Origin: Lederbergia citrea
GTDB lineage: Bacteria > Bacillota > Bacilli > Bacillales > Bacillaceae_C
DNA length: 64,000 nt
Assembly: GCF_018343525.1 (NCBI RefSeq)
Contig: NZ_JAGYPH010000001.1
Span: 1-64,000, forward strand
Reading direction: 5' to 3'
The notes beneath the pieces are model-generated. The model ran no database searches and was not told the DNA's origin. It worked only from the letters and a program-made list of their open reading frames with translations. The position numbers and the translations under genes are program-made. Below, in pieces: positions 18,317 to 27,033 of the stretch (its first letter is position 1; every line of letters begins with the position of its first letter).

Positions 18317-18344
18317 AGTATAGCATATTAAGGTTAATTGTCTA
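18317..18344 (-). promoter_or_regulatory. pckA promoter with overlapping CcpN-type operator
   Basis: On the minus strand: -35 TAGACA, 16 bases, extended -10 TGC-TATACT. The 11 bases TATGCTATACT (18327 to 18317) match every position of the CcpN operator consensus TRTGHYATAYW described for B. subtilis gapB and pckA, and they cover the -10 box. Confidence 0.75.
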
Positions 18345-18429
18345 TGATAATAACGACTCATATAAATGCTTAAAATTTTTCTTACACAACATATTAAATA
18401 GATAAAAACTCGCGTAAAATACTTTCAGG

Positions 18430-18459
18430 TTGACTTTATTCGGTAAAATAGGTTATTAT
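18430..18459 (+). promoter_or_regulatory. Sigma-A promoter of the S-box metK transcript
   Basis: TTGACT - 18 bases - TATTAT, each one mismatch from consensus. It is placed so that transcription would start just before the riboswitch P1 stem. Confidence 0.65.
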
Positions 18460-18475
18460 TTTACATTGAACGGAT

Positions 18476-18605
18476 ACTCTTATCCTGAGATGGTGGAGGG
18501 AACAGGCCCTATGAAACCCAGCAACCTACTGACAAGCGGAAACGATTGTTTCCCAGGAAGAAAGGTGCTAACCTGTTGCAAGGCCAAGCCTTGGGCGATA
18601 AGAGT
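18476..18605 (+). ncRNA. SAM-I (S-box) riboswitch aptamer upstream of metK
   Basis: Closed by P1 ACTCTTATC / GATAAGAGT. Contains the invariant S-box core: GAGATGGTGGAGGGA, GGCCCTATGAAACCCAGCAA and AAGGTGCTAA with TTGGGCGATAAG at the end. SAM binding stabilises P1 and leaves the downstream terminator (18627-18666) free, so metK is off when SAM is abundant. Confidence 0.97.
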
Positions 18606-18626
18606 GAAAGGCTCAGAACAAATGTC

Positions 18627-18666
18627 AAAACCTTTCCTCTACATGAATGTAGGAGAGGTTTTTTTA
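18627..18666 (+). terminator. S-box expression-platform terminator
   Basis: AAAACCTTTCCTCTACAT pairs with ATGTAGGAGAGGTTT, followed by a long T-run. It is the off-state terminator of the metK riboswitch, 90 bases before the metK start. Confidence 0.9.
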
Positions 18667-18759
18667 TTTTTCTAAAGCTAATTTTCATTATTAAGGGAAC
18701 GAGTACCGTTAAAAAATAATATATGGATTGAAGATATTGTTAAAGGAGGAACATGATTG

Positions 18760-19962
18760 ATGTCCAAAAATCGTCGTTTATTTACTTCAGAATCTGTAAC
18801 AGAAGGACATCCGGATAAGATTTGTGATCAAATCTCTGATTCCATTCTGGATGCGATTCTTGCGAACGATCCGAATGCTCGCGTTGCCTGTGAAACATCT
18901 GTAACAACGGGCCTCGTGCTTGTAGCAGGGGAAATTACAACGAGTACTTACGTGGATATTACGAGAATAGTCCGGGATACAGTGAAAGAAATCGGCTATA
19001 CACGTGCTAAATACGGGTTTGATGCGGATACTTGTTCTGTACTAACTTCCATTGATGAACAATCACCCGATATTGCTGCAGGTGTTGACAAGGCGTTGGA
19101 AGCGCGAGAAGGTCAAATGTCTGATGAAGAAATTGACGCAATCGGTGCGGGAGACCAAGGCTTAATGTTCGGGTACGCATGTAACGAAACGAAAGAACTC
19201 ATGCCGCTTCCAATTTCGCTCTCACATAAGCTTGCTCGGAGATTGACAGAAGTGCGTAAAGAGGAAATATTACCATATTTACGTCCTGATGGGAAAACTC
19301 AAGTAACGGTTGAATATGACGAAAATGGCAAACCGGTAAGAATTGATACGATTGTTATTTCGACACAACATCATCCTGAAATTAGCCTTGAGCAAATCCA
19401 GCGCAATATTAAGGAGTATGTGATTGCACCTGTTGTTCCAGCTGAGCTAATGGATGATAACACGAAATACTTTATTAATCCTACTGGCCGTTTCGTTATT
19501 GGCGGACCACAAGGTGATGCAGGACTTACAGGCCGGAAAATCATTGTCGACACTTACGGCGGGTATGCACGTCATGGCGGTGGTGCTTTCTCTGGTAAAG
19601 ATCCGACAAAAGTAGACCGCTCTGCAGCGTACGCTGCACGCTACGTAGCGAAAAACATCGTGGCTGCAGGTGTAGCTGACAAATGTGAAGTCCAGCTTGC
19701 ATACGCAATCGGTGTAGCCCAACCCGTTTCAATTTCAGTCGATACTTTTGGAACTGGCAAAATTGCTGAAGAAGTATTGGTTGAAGCAATTAGGGAAAAC
19801 TTTGATCTCCGTCCTGCTGGAATTATCCGCATGCTCGATCTTCGTCGTCCGATTTACAAGCAAACAGCAGCCTACGGACATTTCGGCCGTACTGACCTTG
19901 ATTTGCCATGGGAAAGAACAGACAAAGCTGAAGCAATTCGGAACATAACGCTTAAAAAGTAA
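18760..19962 (+). CDS. metK: S-adenosylmethionine synthase
   Basis: 400 residues, same as B. subtilis MetK. Makes SAM from methionine and ATP. ATP/Mg motif [20 protein letters not shown] near the N-terminus, the signature [12 protein letters not shown] and the P-loop-like [15 protein letters not shown]. The ATG at 18760 is 10 bases after GGAGG; the frame also opens at TTG 18757. Controlled by the upstream SAM riboswitch. Confidence 0.97.
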   Translation: MSKNRRLFTSESVTEGHPDKICDQISDSILDAILANDPNARVACETSVTTGLVLVAGEITTSTYVDITRIVRDTVKEIGYTRAKYGFDADTCSVLTSIDEQSPDIAAGVDKALEAREGQMSDEEIDAIGAGDQGLMFGYACNETKELMPLPISLSHKLARRLTEVRKEEILPYLRPDGKTQVTVEYDENGKPVRIDTIVISTQHHPEISLEQIQRNIKEYVIAPVVPAELMDDNTKYFINPTGRFVIGGPQGDAGLTGRKIIVDTYGGYARHGGGAFSGKDPTKVDRSAAYAARYVAKNIVAAGVADKCEVQLAYAIGVAQPVSISVDTFGTGKIAEEVLVEAIRENFDLRPAGIIRMLDLRRPIYKQTAAYGHFGRTDLDLPWERTDKAEAIRNITLKK

Positions 19963-19973
19963 CAAAATAAGAG

Positions 19974-20002
19974 CGGAGGCGCAAAACATGCGGCTCCGTT
20001 TT
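19974..20002 (+). terminator. Terminator of metK
   Basis: CGGAG-G-CGCA / TGCG-G-CTCCG with one internal G-G mismatch and loop AAACA, then TTTT. Confidence 0.8.
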
Positions 20003-20119
20003 ATATTGCATAAAAGTTGGAGTAAAACAAAATCAGTAAAAGAAGTGTCGTGTTAACTCCTTTCTTTATTTGATAAGTTGTTTTTTTGTATAGATTGTTG
20101 CTTTTTGAGGAAATACCTG

Positions 20120-20887
20120 CTATCCAGAGATTGTCGTTGTTTTTGAAAACGACCGTTTCGTTAATAATAACAGTAGTAAAAATAACCCGAGAGCGATAAT
20201 TGCATCAATCCATCCATAATAGAATGACATTTCTTGATTGAGGGTTACGTCGATTATTTTAGAACTCGATGTACTTCCATCAGCTCCAAGGTAAAACCAT
20301 GTAAAATCCCAAGACCAATGAATTCCTGCCACAAACCATAGGGAACGAGTCACAATATAACAGGTAGCAAAAAATAGACCAGAAAAGAAGAAGAAGAATA
20401 TTCTTGAAATATTGAAATTTCCATCTACTAAGTGCCCTAGAGTGAAAACAGTTGCAGAAATAATGATAACAATCTTATTAGAAAAGTAAGGGTGCAACAT
20501 GTTTATGAGATAACCTCGGAATACTATTTCTTCAGCAAAACCGATGTATGCCGTTGAAACCAATAAAATAACGGTCGAAATGATTAGGGGATTAACATCA
20601 AAAGATATTGGATGAAATGTTATGATACCTGCGCTAAACATAATGATGTATCGAAATAAAATATAACCTACTCCAATTAAGCAACCAAAGAACAAATAAC
20701 GTAACCATCTTTTCTGCATCTGTAAGCCTATTTGGGAAAAACCTCCCTGCTTCGTCCATTTGGAAATGAAATGCATGAAAATAATTGAGCATAAGGCAGA
20801 AAGTATCCATAATATCGTATCCGTTTGCAATACAGTAAATAGGATCATGCCCCAAAGAAATAAAAGCCCTAAAATTTTATACAACAT
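20120..20887 (-). CDS. CPBP family intramembrane metalloprotease (CAAX-like)
   Basis: 255 residues with about seven or eight hydrophobic segments. CPBP/Abi motifs: E119-E120 with R124 in EEIVFRGYL, H152 in FTLGHLVDG and H190 in GIHWSWDF. Such proteins include CAAX-type proteases and bacteriocin self-immunity proteins; no bacteriocin precursor is visible nearby. ATG 20887 has AAGGAGGG at ideal spacing. It lies in a stretch between metK and asnB that also holds repeats and a transposase remnant, so it may be an accessory gene. Confidence 0.88.
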   Translation of the reverse strand: MLYKILGLLFLWGMILFTVLQTDTILWILSALCSIIFMHFISKWTKQGGFSQIGLQMQKRWLRYLFFGCLIGVGYILFRYIIMFSAGIITFHPISFDVNPLIISTVILLVSTAYIGFAEEIVFRGYLINMLHPYFSNKIVIIISATVFTLGHLVDGNFNISRIFFFFFSGLFFATCYIVTRSLWFVAGIHWSWDFTWFYLGADGSTSSSKIIDVTLNQEMSFYYGWIDAIIALGLFLLLLLLTKRSFSKTTTISG

Positions 20888-21070
20888 GAAATTTCCCTCC
20901 TTCATATAATATACTCTGGGCATTCACCCAGTCAGATGGTACAGGTTTTCTTGTGCTATTTTTTATTTCCCCTTCTACATTTAATAGGGGAATATTTCTC
21001 TTTTTTTAGTAAAGTTACCCGTTCTATATTGAACGAGATAATAATCTACATACAACTGAAAGCCGGCCAC

Positions 21071-21201
21071 AGTTGATTTCCGTTCCAGGCGGACGCTTTC
21101 CGGGGGGCGTGCGTTGAGCCTCCTCAGTCGCTTCGCGCCTTGCGGGGTCTCATTTGCCACGCTGATCCCCCAGGAGTCGCCGCCTTCCACTCCAATCAAC
21201 T
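21071..21201. repeat. GC-rich dispersed inverted repeat, copy A
   Basis: About 130 bases, much more GC-rich than the surroundings, bounded by AGTTGATT and AATCAACT. Internal blocks (GGCGGCGACTCC, GAGACCCCGCAAGGCGC, GAGGAGGCTCA, GGAAAGCGTCCGCC on the minus strand) are those of a non-coding repeat common in Bacillaceae genomes. Copies B and C are elsewhere in this window. Confidence 0.85.
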
Positions 21202-21371
21202 AAGATATGCTTTTGCTCATGGTGAGACCACGATCATACCCTGTTTCAAAATATCCCTTCCTTTTCATACGATTTCCGTGAAATGCTTAAGTTCGTTATT
21301 TATACAATGAAACTTTGTTGCCACTTTTGTCGGAAACACTTTACTTTTCAAAAAAACAACAATAATCGCCG

Positions 21372-21805
21372 GTGAAGGAATTTATTTCCTTACTAACTGT
21401 GATTGGGGTGTTGGAGTTGAAACCTACTGTCGTTCCACATGAAGATTATCAAAACTCTGTTATGGGCCAATTAAGAAGAAAGCATTACTCTGGAAATGTG
21501 CTCACCATTGTAAATAATGATTGGCCCATTATTTACAAGTTATGGATCACCGCTCTCTCTTATCTTACTTGTGGCCTAGGATCTCCTATTCTAATAGAGG
21601 ATCAGAACCACGTGATCCAGCTTCCATGATGCGCTCCTACATTCTGCTCCTTTTGGCTAAACCAACACTTAGCATTGCTGAATGGGTAGATGAATTAGCA
21701 CCGGCTAACTTTTTATGCCATTAAGATGTGTCAACACATTGACGCTTGGTATGCTTATCAAAAAGATGAACTGTTGTTCCTTACGGTCATATTTTCTCTT
21801 CACTA
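21372..21805 (+). pseudogene. Transposase remnant, frameshifted and internally deleted
   Basis: The N-terminal piece (about 85 residues, with GVLELKPTVVPHEDYQ and TALSYLTCGLGSPIL) continues after a frameshift near 21600 as NRGSEPRDPASMMRSYILLL and AEWVDEL up to 21724. Another shift then gives the tail MCQHIDAWYAYQKDEL (21725-21805). From memory these are the N- and C-terminal ends of one Bacillaceae transposase family; the roughly 300-residue catalytic middle is missing. No intact inverted ends were found. Confidence 0.8.
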
Positions 21806-21867
21806 GCTTCTTCTTTTTAAAGGATCTTTTCAAAGGGTTTGTTGCTTTTAAAATAAAAACTGTTGAA

Positions 21868-22072
21868 GGTTGATTGTAGCGAAAGTGCGAGACTCCTGCG
21901 GGATCAGCGGGACAGGTGAGACCCCACAGGCGTTTACGCCAAGGAGGCTCACCGCCCGCCCCGCGGAAAGCGAGCAACTGTAGCGGAAATCAACCAAGTA
22001 CTATCTTGGTAAGCAACAATGTTTACAAAAACAATCTTTTAAAAACATAAATAAATATGTGACGCTTCTTTG
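21868..22072 (+). repeat. GC-rich dispersed repeat, copy B, with extended flank
   Basis: Core 21868-21995 bounded by GGTTGATT and AATCAACC, with the blocks GAGACTCCTGCGGGA, GAGACCCCACAGGCG, GGAGGCTCACCGCC and CCGCGGAAAGCGAGCAACTG. The following AT-rich flank to about 22072 (CTTGGTAAGCAA, then GTGACGCTTCTTTG) recurs in inverted orientation at copy C. About 230 bases of AT-rich leader with no recognisable element separate it from asnB. Confidence 0.85.
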
Positions 22073-22303
22073 CGTGGAATAAATCTGATCGTTTGTTAAC
22101 ATTACTTCTAGGATACCAAATATTAACAATTTTTGTGTGTTTGTTTTATGTTTTTGCCTTAAACAATCATCTTTACGAAAAAAGCTTTTTTTTTCGTAAT
22201 TATTACTGCCAAATTTAATAAAACAATGATAGTATTAACAGGTATGTGACGCATGGATTTGACAAACTTTGCGCTTCAACTTTAATAAAGCAGGTGACAT
22301 TAT

Positions 22304-24196
22304 ATGTGTGGTTTTATCGGTTGCATCCATGATCAGGCTACGGACAATAAAGTGCCCGATCAAGCAACATTCAAACAATTGAATGATTTGATTACCCATC
22401 GCGGGCCAGATGATGATGGGTATTTTGAAGATGAACATATTCAGTTCGGTTTTCGCCGACTAAGTATTATTGATGTTGAAAGCGGGCATCAGCCTTTATC
22501 TTATGAAAATGACCGGTATTGGATTATTTTCAACGGAGAAATCTATAACTTTGTGGAGCTGCGTGAGGAGCTTGTAAAGGACGGATTGGCTTTTGAAACA
22601 GCCTCAGATACTGAAGTAATCATTGCTCTTTACAGCCAATTGAAAGAAAAAGCAGTAGAAAAGCTTCGCGGTATGTTTGCGTTTCTGATTTGGGATAAAG
22701 AAAGTCAGGAATTATTTGGTGCCCGTGACCAGTTTGGCATTAAGCCCTTCTTTTATAAGGAAGAAGCTGGCAGAACTTTCTTTGCATCAGAGAAAAAAAG
22801 TATTTTGCTTGCGATCAATGAAAACGAGTTGAATGCTGATGCATTACAGCAGTACTTGACATATCAGTTCGTTCCCGAACCTGAAACGTTAACGATTGGG
22901 ATTAAAAAATTGGAGCCTGGGCATTATTTCACGAAGAAGCTCGGTGAATCCATGAAAATATCACGCTATTGGAAAGCCAATTTTCAGCCAATCCAAAAAG
23001 CTGAATCCGACTTCGTAAGAGAAATTAAAGATGTATTGTTTGATTCCGTTAATCTTCATATGCGAAGTGATGTACCGGTTGGTTCATTCCTATCGGGCGG
23101 GATTGATTCATCAATCATCGCATCAATAGCTAAACAATTTCATCCAAATATCAAAACATTCTCTGTTGGTTTCCAACGGGACGGATTTAGTGAAATTGAT
23201 GTTGCGAAAGAAACAGCAGACAAACTTGGTGTAGAGAATATAAGCTATGTCATTACGCCGGAAGAATATATGAAGGAACTGCCGAAAATCATGTGGCTTA
23301 TGGATGATCCATTAGCAGATCCAGCGTGTGTACCGCTATATTTTGTAGCGAGAGAGGCTAGGAAACATGTAACGGTCGCCCTTTCTGGCGAAGGTGCGGA
23401 TGAATTGTTTGGAGGATACAATATTTATAGAGAGCCACAATCATTAGAAGTATTCAATAAAATCCCTCCTATTGGCATTTCGTTACTAAGAGCACTTGCG
23501 AAAGCATTACCAGAAGGTGTAAAAGGAAAAAGCTTTATTGAGCGCGGCGTAACGCCAATGGAAGAACGGTATATTGGAAATGCAAAAATGTTCTCCGAAT
23601 CAGAAAAGCGCCAAATACTTAAAAGCTACAATGAAGGTATCGATTACCGGGACATTACGAAACCGCTATATGCTGATACGGTTGGTTATGATCCAGTAGC
23701 TCGGATGCAATATATTGATATCCATACGTGGATGCGCGGAGATATTTTGCTGAAGGCGGATAAAATGACGATGGCCCACTCACTGGAAGTAAGGGTGCCA
23801 TTTCTTGATAAGGAAGTATTCAAGATTGCTTCGAAAATTCCGACAAGCTTAAAAACGGCAGAGGGTACAACCAAATACGTACTTCGTAAAGCTGCGGAAG
23901 GTATTGTTCCTGACCATGTATTAAACCGGAAAAAGCTCGGATTCCCAGTGCCGATTCGTCATTGGTTAAAAGATGAAATGCATGACTGGGTGAAGGAAAT
24001 TATTAAAAACAGTAATACTGATCATATTATTAATAAACAATATATCTTGAACTTGCTTGAAGATCATTGCCAAGGGAAGATGGATCATAGTCGTAAAATA
24101 TGGACAGCGATCGTCTTCATGGTATGGCATTCCGTCTATATGGAAGAACAATATGATTTCCAAAACCAATATAAAACAGCCGGCGCTCTTTCTTAA
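22304..24196 (+). CDS. asnB: Asparagine synthase (glutamine-hydrolysing)
   Basis: 630 residues. Makes asparagine from aspartate, glutamine and ATP. Cys2 after the initiator Met is the glutaminase nucleophile (MCGFIGC), followed by the N-terminal nucleophile amidotransferase domain to about residue 190. The synthetase domain has the PP-loop SFLSGGIDSS and SGEGADELFGGY. Length fits B. subtilis AsnB, and metK-asnB adjacency is conserved. The ribosome site is modest (CAGGTGACATT). Its terminator lies inside the convergent downstream gene. Confidence 0.96.
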   Translation: MCGFIGCIHDQATDNKVPDQATFKQLNDLITHRGPDDDGYFEDEHIQFGFRRLSIIDVESGHQPLSYENDRYWIIFNGEIYNFVELREELVKDGLAFETASDTEVIIALYSQLKEKAVEKLRGMFAFLIWDKESQELFGARDQFGIKPFFYKEEAGRTFFASEKKSILLAINENELNADALQQYLTYQFVPEPETLTIGIKKLEPGHYFTKKLGESMKISRYWKANFQPIQKAESDFVREIKDVLFDSVNLHMRSDVPVGSFLSGGIDSSIIASIAKQFHPNIKTFSVGFQRDGFSEIDVAKETADKLGVENISYVITPEEYMKELPKIMWLMDDPLADPACVPLYFVAREARKHVTVALSGEGADELFGGYNIYREPQSLEVFNKIPPIGISLLRALAKALPEGVKGKSFIERGVTPMEERYIGNAKMFSESEKRQILKSYNEGIDYRDITKPLYADTVGYDPVARMQYIDIHTWMRGDILLKADKMTMAHSLEVRVPFLDKEVFKIASKIPTSLKTAEGTTKYVLRKAAEGIVPDHVLNRKKLGFPVPIRHWLKDEMHDWVKEIIKNSNTDHIINKQYILNLLEDHCQGKMDHSRKIWTAIVFMVWHSVYMEEQYDFQNQYKTAGALS

Positions 24197-25038
24197 TAAG
24201 AATATGTTAGCGCCTGGCTGCCCATTTGCACCCATGACTGCTCGAAGTCTTTTATGGGTGCTTTTTTATTTTTTATGCCTGTTAGTGGATCGTTGAAATA
24301 GACATACTCCTTGTCATATCCAGTAATTAAAACAGAATGCTCTTTCATTGTGATTCGAATTTTCCCGGAGTCTGTATGCCATGTTTGAAAATATGAATCT
24401 TCTAATTTACGATATTGAGAATTAATAATCACCCAAATAGGTCTCCCATCAGACAGCGGGATTTTCAATTCGTCAAACGATTGTCCAGATAAATTGATGA
24501 CTCTTCCGGGAATATAGTCTTGCGCAAGTTCCATTATGGGTTCGTGATAAACGCCAAGTCCTGGTTCGCTAAATGTATACATATTTCCGACAAAACCTTT
24601 ATGTGGATTTCCAAAATGGATTTTTCCATTTTTAATGGTACGAGGAGTAGGATCTTTTTTTATTTCTTTCGCAAGCTTCATTTTATCCGCCTTCACACCT
24701 GCGTTTTCAAGCAACATGGCAAGAGTCGTGACCTCACATCCGCGCGGCAGCTCAGGAAATTGTTCAATCACAGGAGCGTTAAGCAGAACTTTGTCTTTAA
24801 TTTTTATTAACTCCAGATTTTTAATTTGCTCGGTAGAATTCGTATGACTGATCTTTTTTTCAACCGGAGAAATACCTCCAGTCCCGCGTGTGCCGTATAC
24901 AGTGATTGCCAGGCCGAAAAGAGTAATGGCAAAAATGGAGAATATTGCTGAAAAGATGGGATTTCGCTTATATTTATGGAAGAGCAGGATGAAGACGCCA
25001 GCGGCACTTGCGATCGTTATGAACTGCAGTGTTTTCAT
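24193..25038 (-). CDS. Membrane-anchored C39-like cysteine peptidase domain protein
   Basis: 281 residues from the ATG at 25038 (AAGGTGAG upstream; longer frame rejected). Two N-terminal hydrophobic segments (about 5-20 and 28-48), then an extracytoplasmic Peptidase_C39_2-type domain with Cys101 in PRGCEVTTLAMLL, His234 in MKEHSVLITGYD and Asp250 in YVYFNDP forming a plausible triad. B. subtilis YvpB is of the same type. Substrate unknown. Its last four bases overlap the end of asnB; in B. subtilis the amino-acid permease gene ytnA occupies this position. Confidence 0.85.
   Translation of the reverse strand: MKTLQFITIASAAGVFILLFHKYKRNPIFSAIFSIFAITLFGLAITVYGTRGTGGISPVEKKISHTNSTEQIKNLELIKIKDKVLLNAPVIEQFPELPRGCEVTTLAMLLENAGVKADKMKLAKEIKKDPTPRTIKNGKIHFGNPHKGFVGNMYTFSEPGLGVYHEPIMELAQDYIPGRVINLSGQSFDELKIPLSDGRPIWVIINSQYRKLEDSYFQTWHTDSGKIRITMKEHSVLITGYDKEYVYFNDPLTGIKNKKAPIKDFEQSWVQMGSQALTYSY
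24228..24268 (+). terminator. asnB terminator embedded in the convergent C39 gene
   Basis: GCACCCAT / ATGGGTGC with an inner stem GACT-GCTCGA-AGTC and then TTTTTT on the plus strand, 32 bases after the asnB stop. The same bases encode the C-terminus of the C39-like protein. Confidence 0.85.
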
Positions 25039-25152
25039 TGCATGACTCACCTTTATCATAAAAATGGTTTCATGCATTTTATCGGTCAAAATCCTAAAAT
25101 TTCCATCTTTAATCATGAAAACTATGTGACAAAGAAGCATTTTGTATTTTAT

Positions 25153-25665
25153 CTACTGAATTGATTTATAGTACTGGGCTTTTTCAGCATATTCTCTCGA
25201 AATTCGCTCCATATCTTTTATATCTTCTTCAGTCAATTCGCGAACCACCTTGGCAGGTCTTCCAAAAGCCAATGTGTTTGGGGGAATCGTTTTTCCTTGG
25301 GGAACAAGACTTCCTGCTCCAATGAATGCTCCTTCGCCAATTTCAGCTCCATCCAAGATGATCGAGCCCATTCCAATAAGTGCTTTTTTTCTGATTACGC
25401 AGCTATGTAAAATAACTTGATGACCAATCGTTGCCTCGTCTTCGATGATAAGTGGGTTTCCAGGGCTTTGATGCAAAACGGAGTTATCTTGGATATTCAC
25501 TTTCCTGCCGATAATCGTTGGTGCTACATCTCCACGGATTACGCTATTGTACCAAACACTTGATTCCTCGCCTATTTTCACATCACCTGTAACTGTCACA
25601 AAATCAGCAATAAAAACAGATGAAGCAATTTCAGGTTTTTTTCCATTGTAAGGGTATATCGCCAT
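25153..25665 (-). CDS. ytoA: Gamma-carbonic anhydrase-like hexapeptide protein YtoA
   Basis: 170 residues (B. subtilis YtoA about 171). Left-handed beta-helix of hexapeptide repeats and a C-terminal helix. The three His that bind metal in gamma-carbonic anhydrases are in place: H65, H82 and H87, with Arg44 and Gln59 nearby. Catalytic activity of Bacillus homologues is not something I can assert. ATG 25665 is used; a TTG 12 bases upstream is also in frame. Confidence 0.9.
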   Translation of the reverse strand: MAIYPYNGKKPEIASSVFIADFVTVTGDVKIGEESSVWYNSVIRGDVAPTIIGRKVNIQDNSVLHQSPGNPLIIEDEATIGHQVILHSCVIRKKALIGMGSIILDGAEIGEGAFIGAGSLVPQGKTIPPNTLAFGRPAKVVRELTEEDIKDMERISREYAEKAQYYKSIQ

Positions 25666-25925
25666 TGTGAATTTCAACTCTCTTTCTATGTCGTTGCCTT
25701 GTTAGTAGTTTAACAAAAAAATACGGTTTATGTGGAAATTCCCATTTAATTTCGAGAATAAAGGTTAATCGTCTTTCATAGCCTTGAAAATGGGTAGAAT
25801 AAGTATAGACTCTCGGAATTTCGTGGCGTAAATCTGCCCGGATTTCCAAAAACCTACTGGGAATTAAGTTTTATTGAAAAATTGGTATTCACTTTCAAAA
25901 CTTTTTCCAAAAAAAAACAACATGC

Positions 25926-26059
25926 CAAAGGAGCGTCACAAATTTATTTTTTAAAAAGGGTTTTTTTGAAAACATCTTGCTTTACCAAGGTAGTGCGTGG
26001 TTGATTTCCGCTACAGTTGCTCGCTTTCCGCGGGGCGTGCGCCTGGAACGGAAATCAAC
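25926..26059 (-). repeat. GC-rich dispersed repeat, copy C (internally deleted, inverted relative to B)
   Basis: Core 25999-26059 bounded by GGTTGATT and AATCAAC, retaining CTACAGTTGCTCGCTTTCCGC but lacking the middle of copy B. The flank 25926-25998 matches the AT-rich flank of copy B in reverse complement, including the terminal GGAGCGTCAC. The remainder of the ytoA-ytpA spacer, 25666-25925 and 26060-26206, shows no recognisable feature. Confidence 0.85.
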
Positions 26060-26206
26060 GGTGGTAGACGTACACGTGTGTAAAAAAAGGTGAGCTATCC
26101 CCCTATTAAAAGTAGGAGGAGTATAAAAAATATGGCACAAGAAAATCTTGTACCATATGACTCGGTGAATGCCGAGATTATATTAACTGTACAAGGAGTT
26201 GGTCGG

Positions 26207-27013
26207 ATGCGAAAGTGGGAAACTTTTGAGAGTGCAAAAGCAGTAATAGTTATTGTGCATGGTGCTATGGAACACCATGGAAGGTATGGATGGCTGATTG
26301 AGATGTGGCGATTAAACGGCTTTCATGTCATTATGGGTGATTTGCCGGGACAGGGACTGACTACTAGATCACAAAGAGGACATATTGATTCATTTGATGA
26401 ATATATACAAGAGATAAAAACTTGGGTGGAAGAAGCGAATATGTACGCTTTACCGGTGTTTTTACTAGGGCATAGCATGGGTGGGCTAGCAGCCATCCGA
26501 TTAATGCAAACTGCAGAAATGAATATAGATGGAGTGATTTTATCATCTCCATGTTTCGGACTGGTAGAATACCCGCCTACTCCACTTAACGCTTTGTCCG
26601 TTGGCTTAAATTGGATTATGCCGGAGTTAAAAGTAAATAGTAACTTAACTATTGATATGATCACAAGAAGTGACGATGAAAAGAACAGAGCCCTTAATGA
26701 TAGTTTATATGTAACAAAAGTGTCCGTACGATGGTATAGGGAGCTTTTAAAAGCGATGAAAGAAGCATTCACAAATATTTCAGACTTTCCTGATGTTCCT
26801 CTTTTGGTTCTTCAAGGTGGAGATGATAAGATTGTAAATAAAATAGATGTCAGAAGCTGGTTTAATCAAGTGGATATTACTGAAAAAATTTATAAGGAAT
26901 GGCCAAATAACTACCATGAAATTTTTAATGAGCCAGAAAGAGACATCATTTTCGACTATGCTAAAAGCTTTGCTGAAACAAGACTCCGTATTCTAGGTTA
27001 TATTTATGACTAA
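26207..27013 (+). CDS. ytpA: Lysophospholipase-like alpha/beta hydrolase YtpA
   Basis: 268 residues from ATG 26207, preceded by AAGGAG with eight-base spacing. This start aligns with B. subtilis YtpA (the recalled N-terminus precedes VIVLVHGAMEHHGRY); the open frame extends 39 codons upstream. Monoglyceride-lipase-type fold with HGAMEHHGRY, nucleophile Ser90 in GHSMGG and a C-terminal His in NNYHEIF. B. subtilis YtpA is reported to make the lysophospholipid antibiotic bacilysocin. Paired with ytpB 20 bases downstream. Confidence 0.9.
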   Translation: MRKWETFESAKAVIVIVHGAMEHHGRYGWLIEMWRLNGFHVIMGDLPGQGLTTRSQRGHIDSFDEYIQEIKTWVEEANMYALPVFLLGHSMGGLAAIRLMQTAEMNIDGVILSSPCFGLVEYPPTPLNALSVGLNWIMPELKVNSNLTIDMITRSDDEKNRALNDSLYVTKVSVRWYRELLKAMKEAFTNISDFPDVPLLVLQGGDDKIVNKIDVRSWFNQVDITEKIYKEWPNNYHEIFNEPERDIIFDYAKSFAETRLRILGYIYD

Positions 27014-27033
27014 AAAATTGAGGTGATATCAAG

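Noticed and set aside
20981..21199. 72-codon minus-strand frame
   Set aside because: It lies in the GC-rich repeat copy A, and its translated sequence is repeat-derived.
21705..21977. 90-codon minus-strand frame
   Set aside because: It runs through repeat copy B and the tail of the dead transposase.
26090..26206. 39-codon N-terminal extension of ytpA
   Set aside because: The start at 26207 has a well-spaced AAGGAG and aligns with the start of the B. subtilis protein; the extension has no matching sequence.
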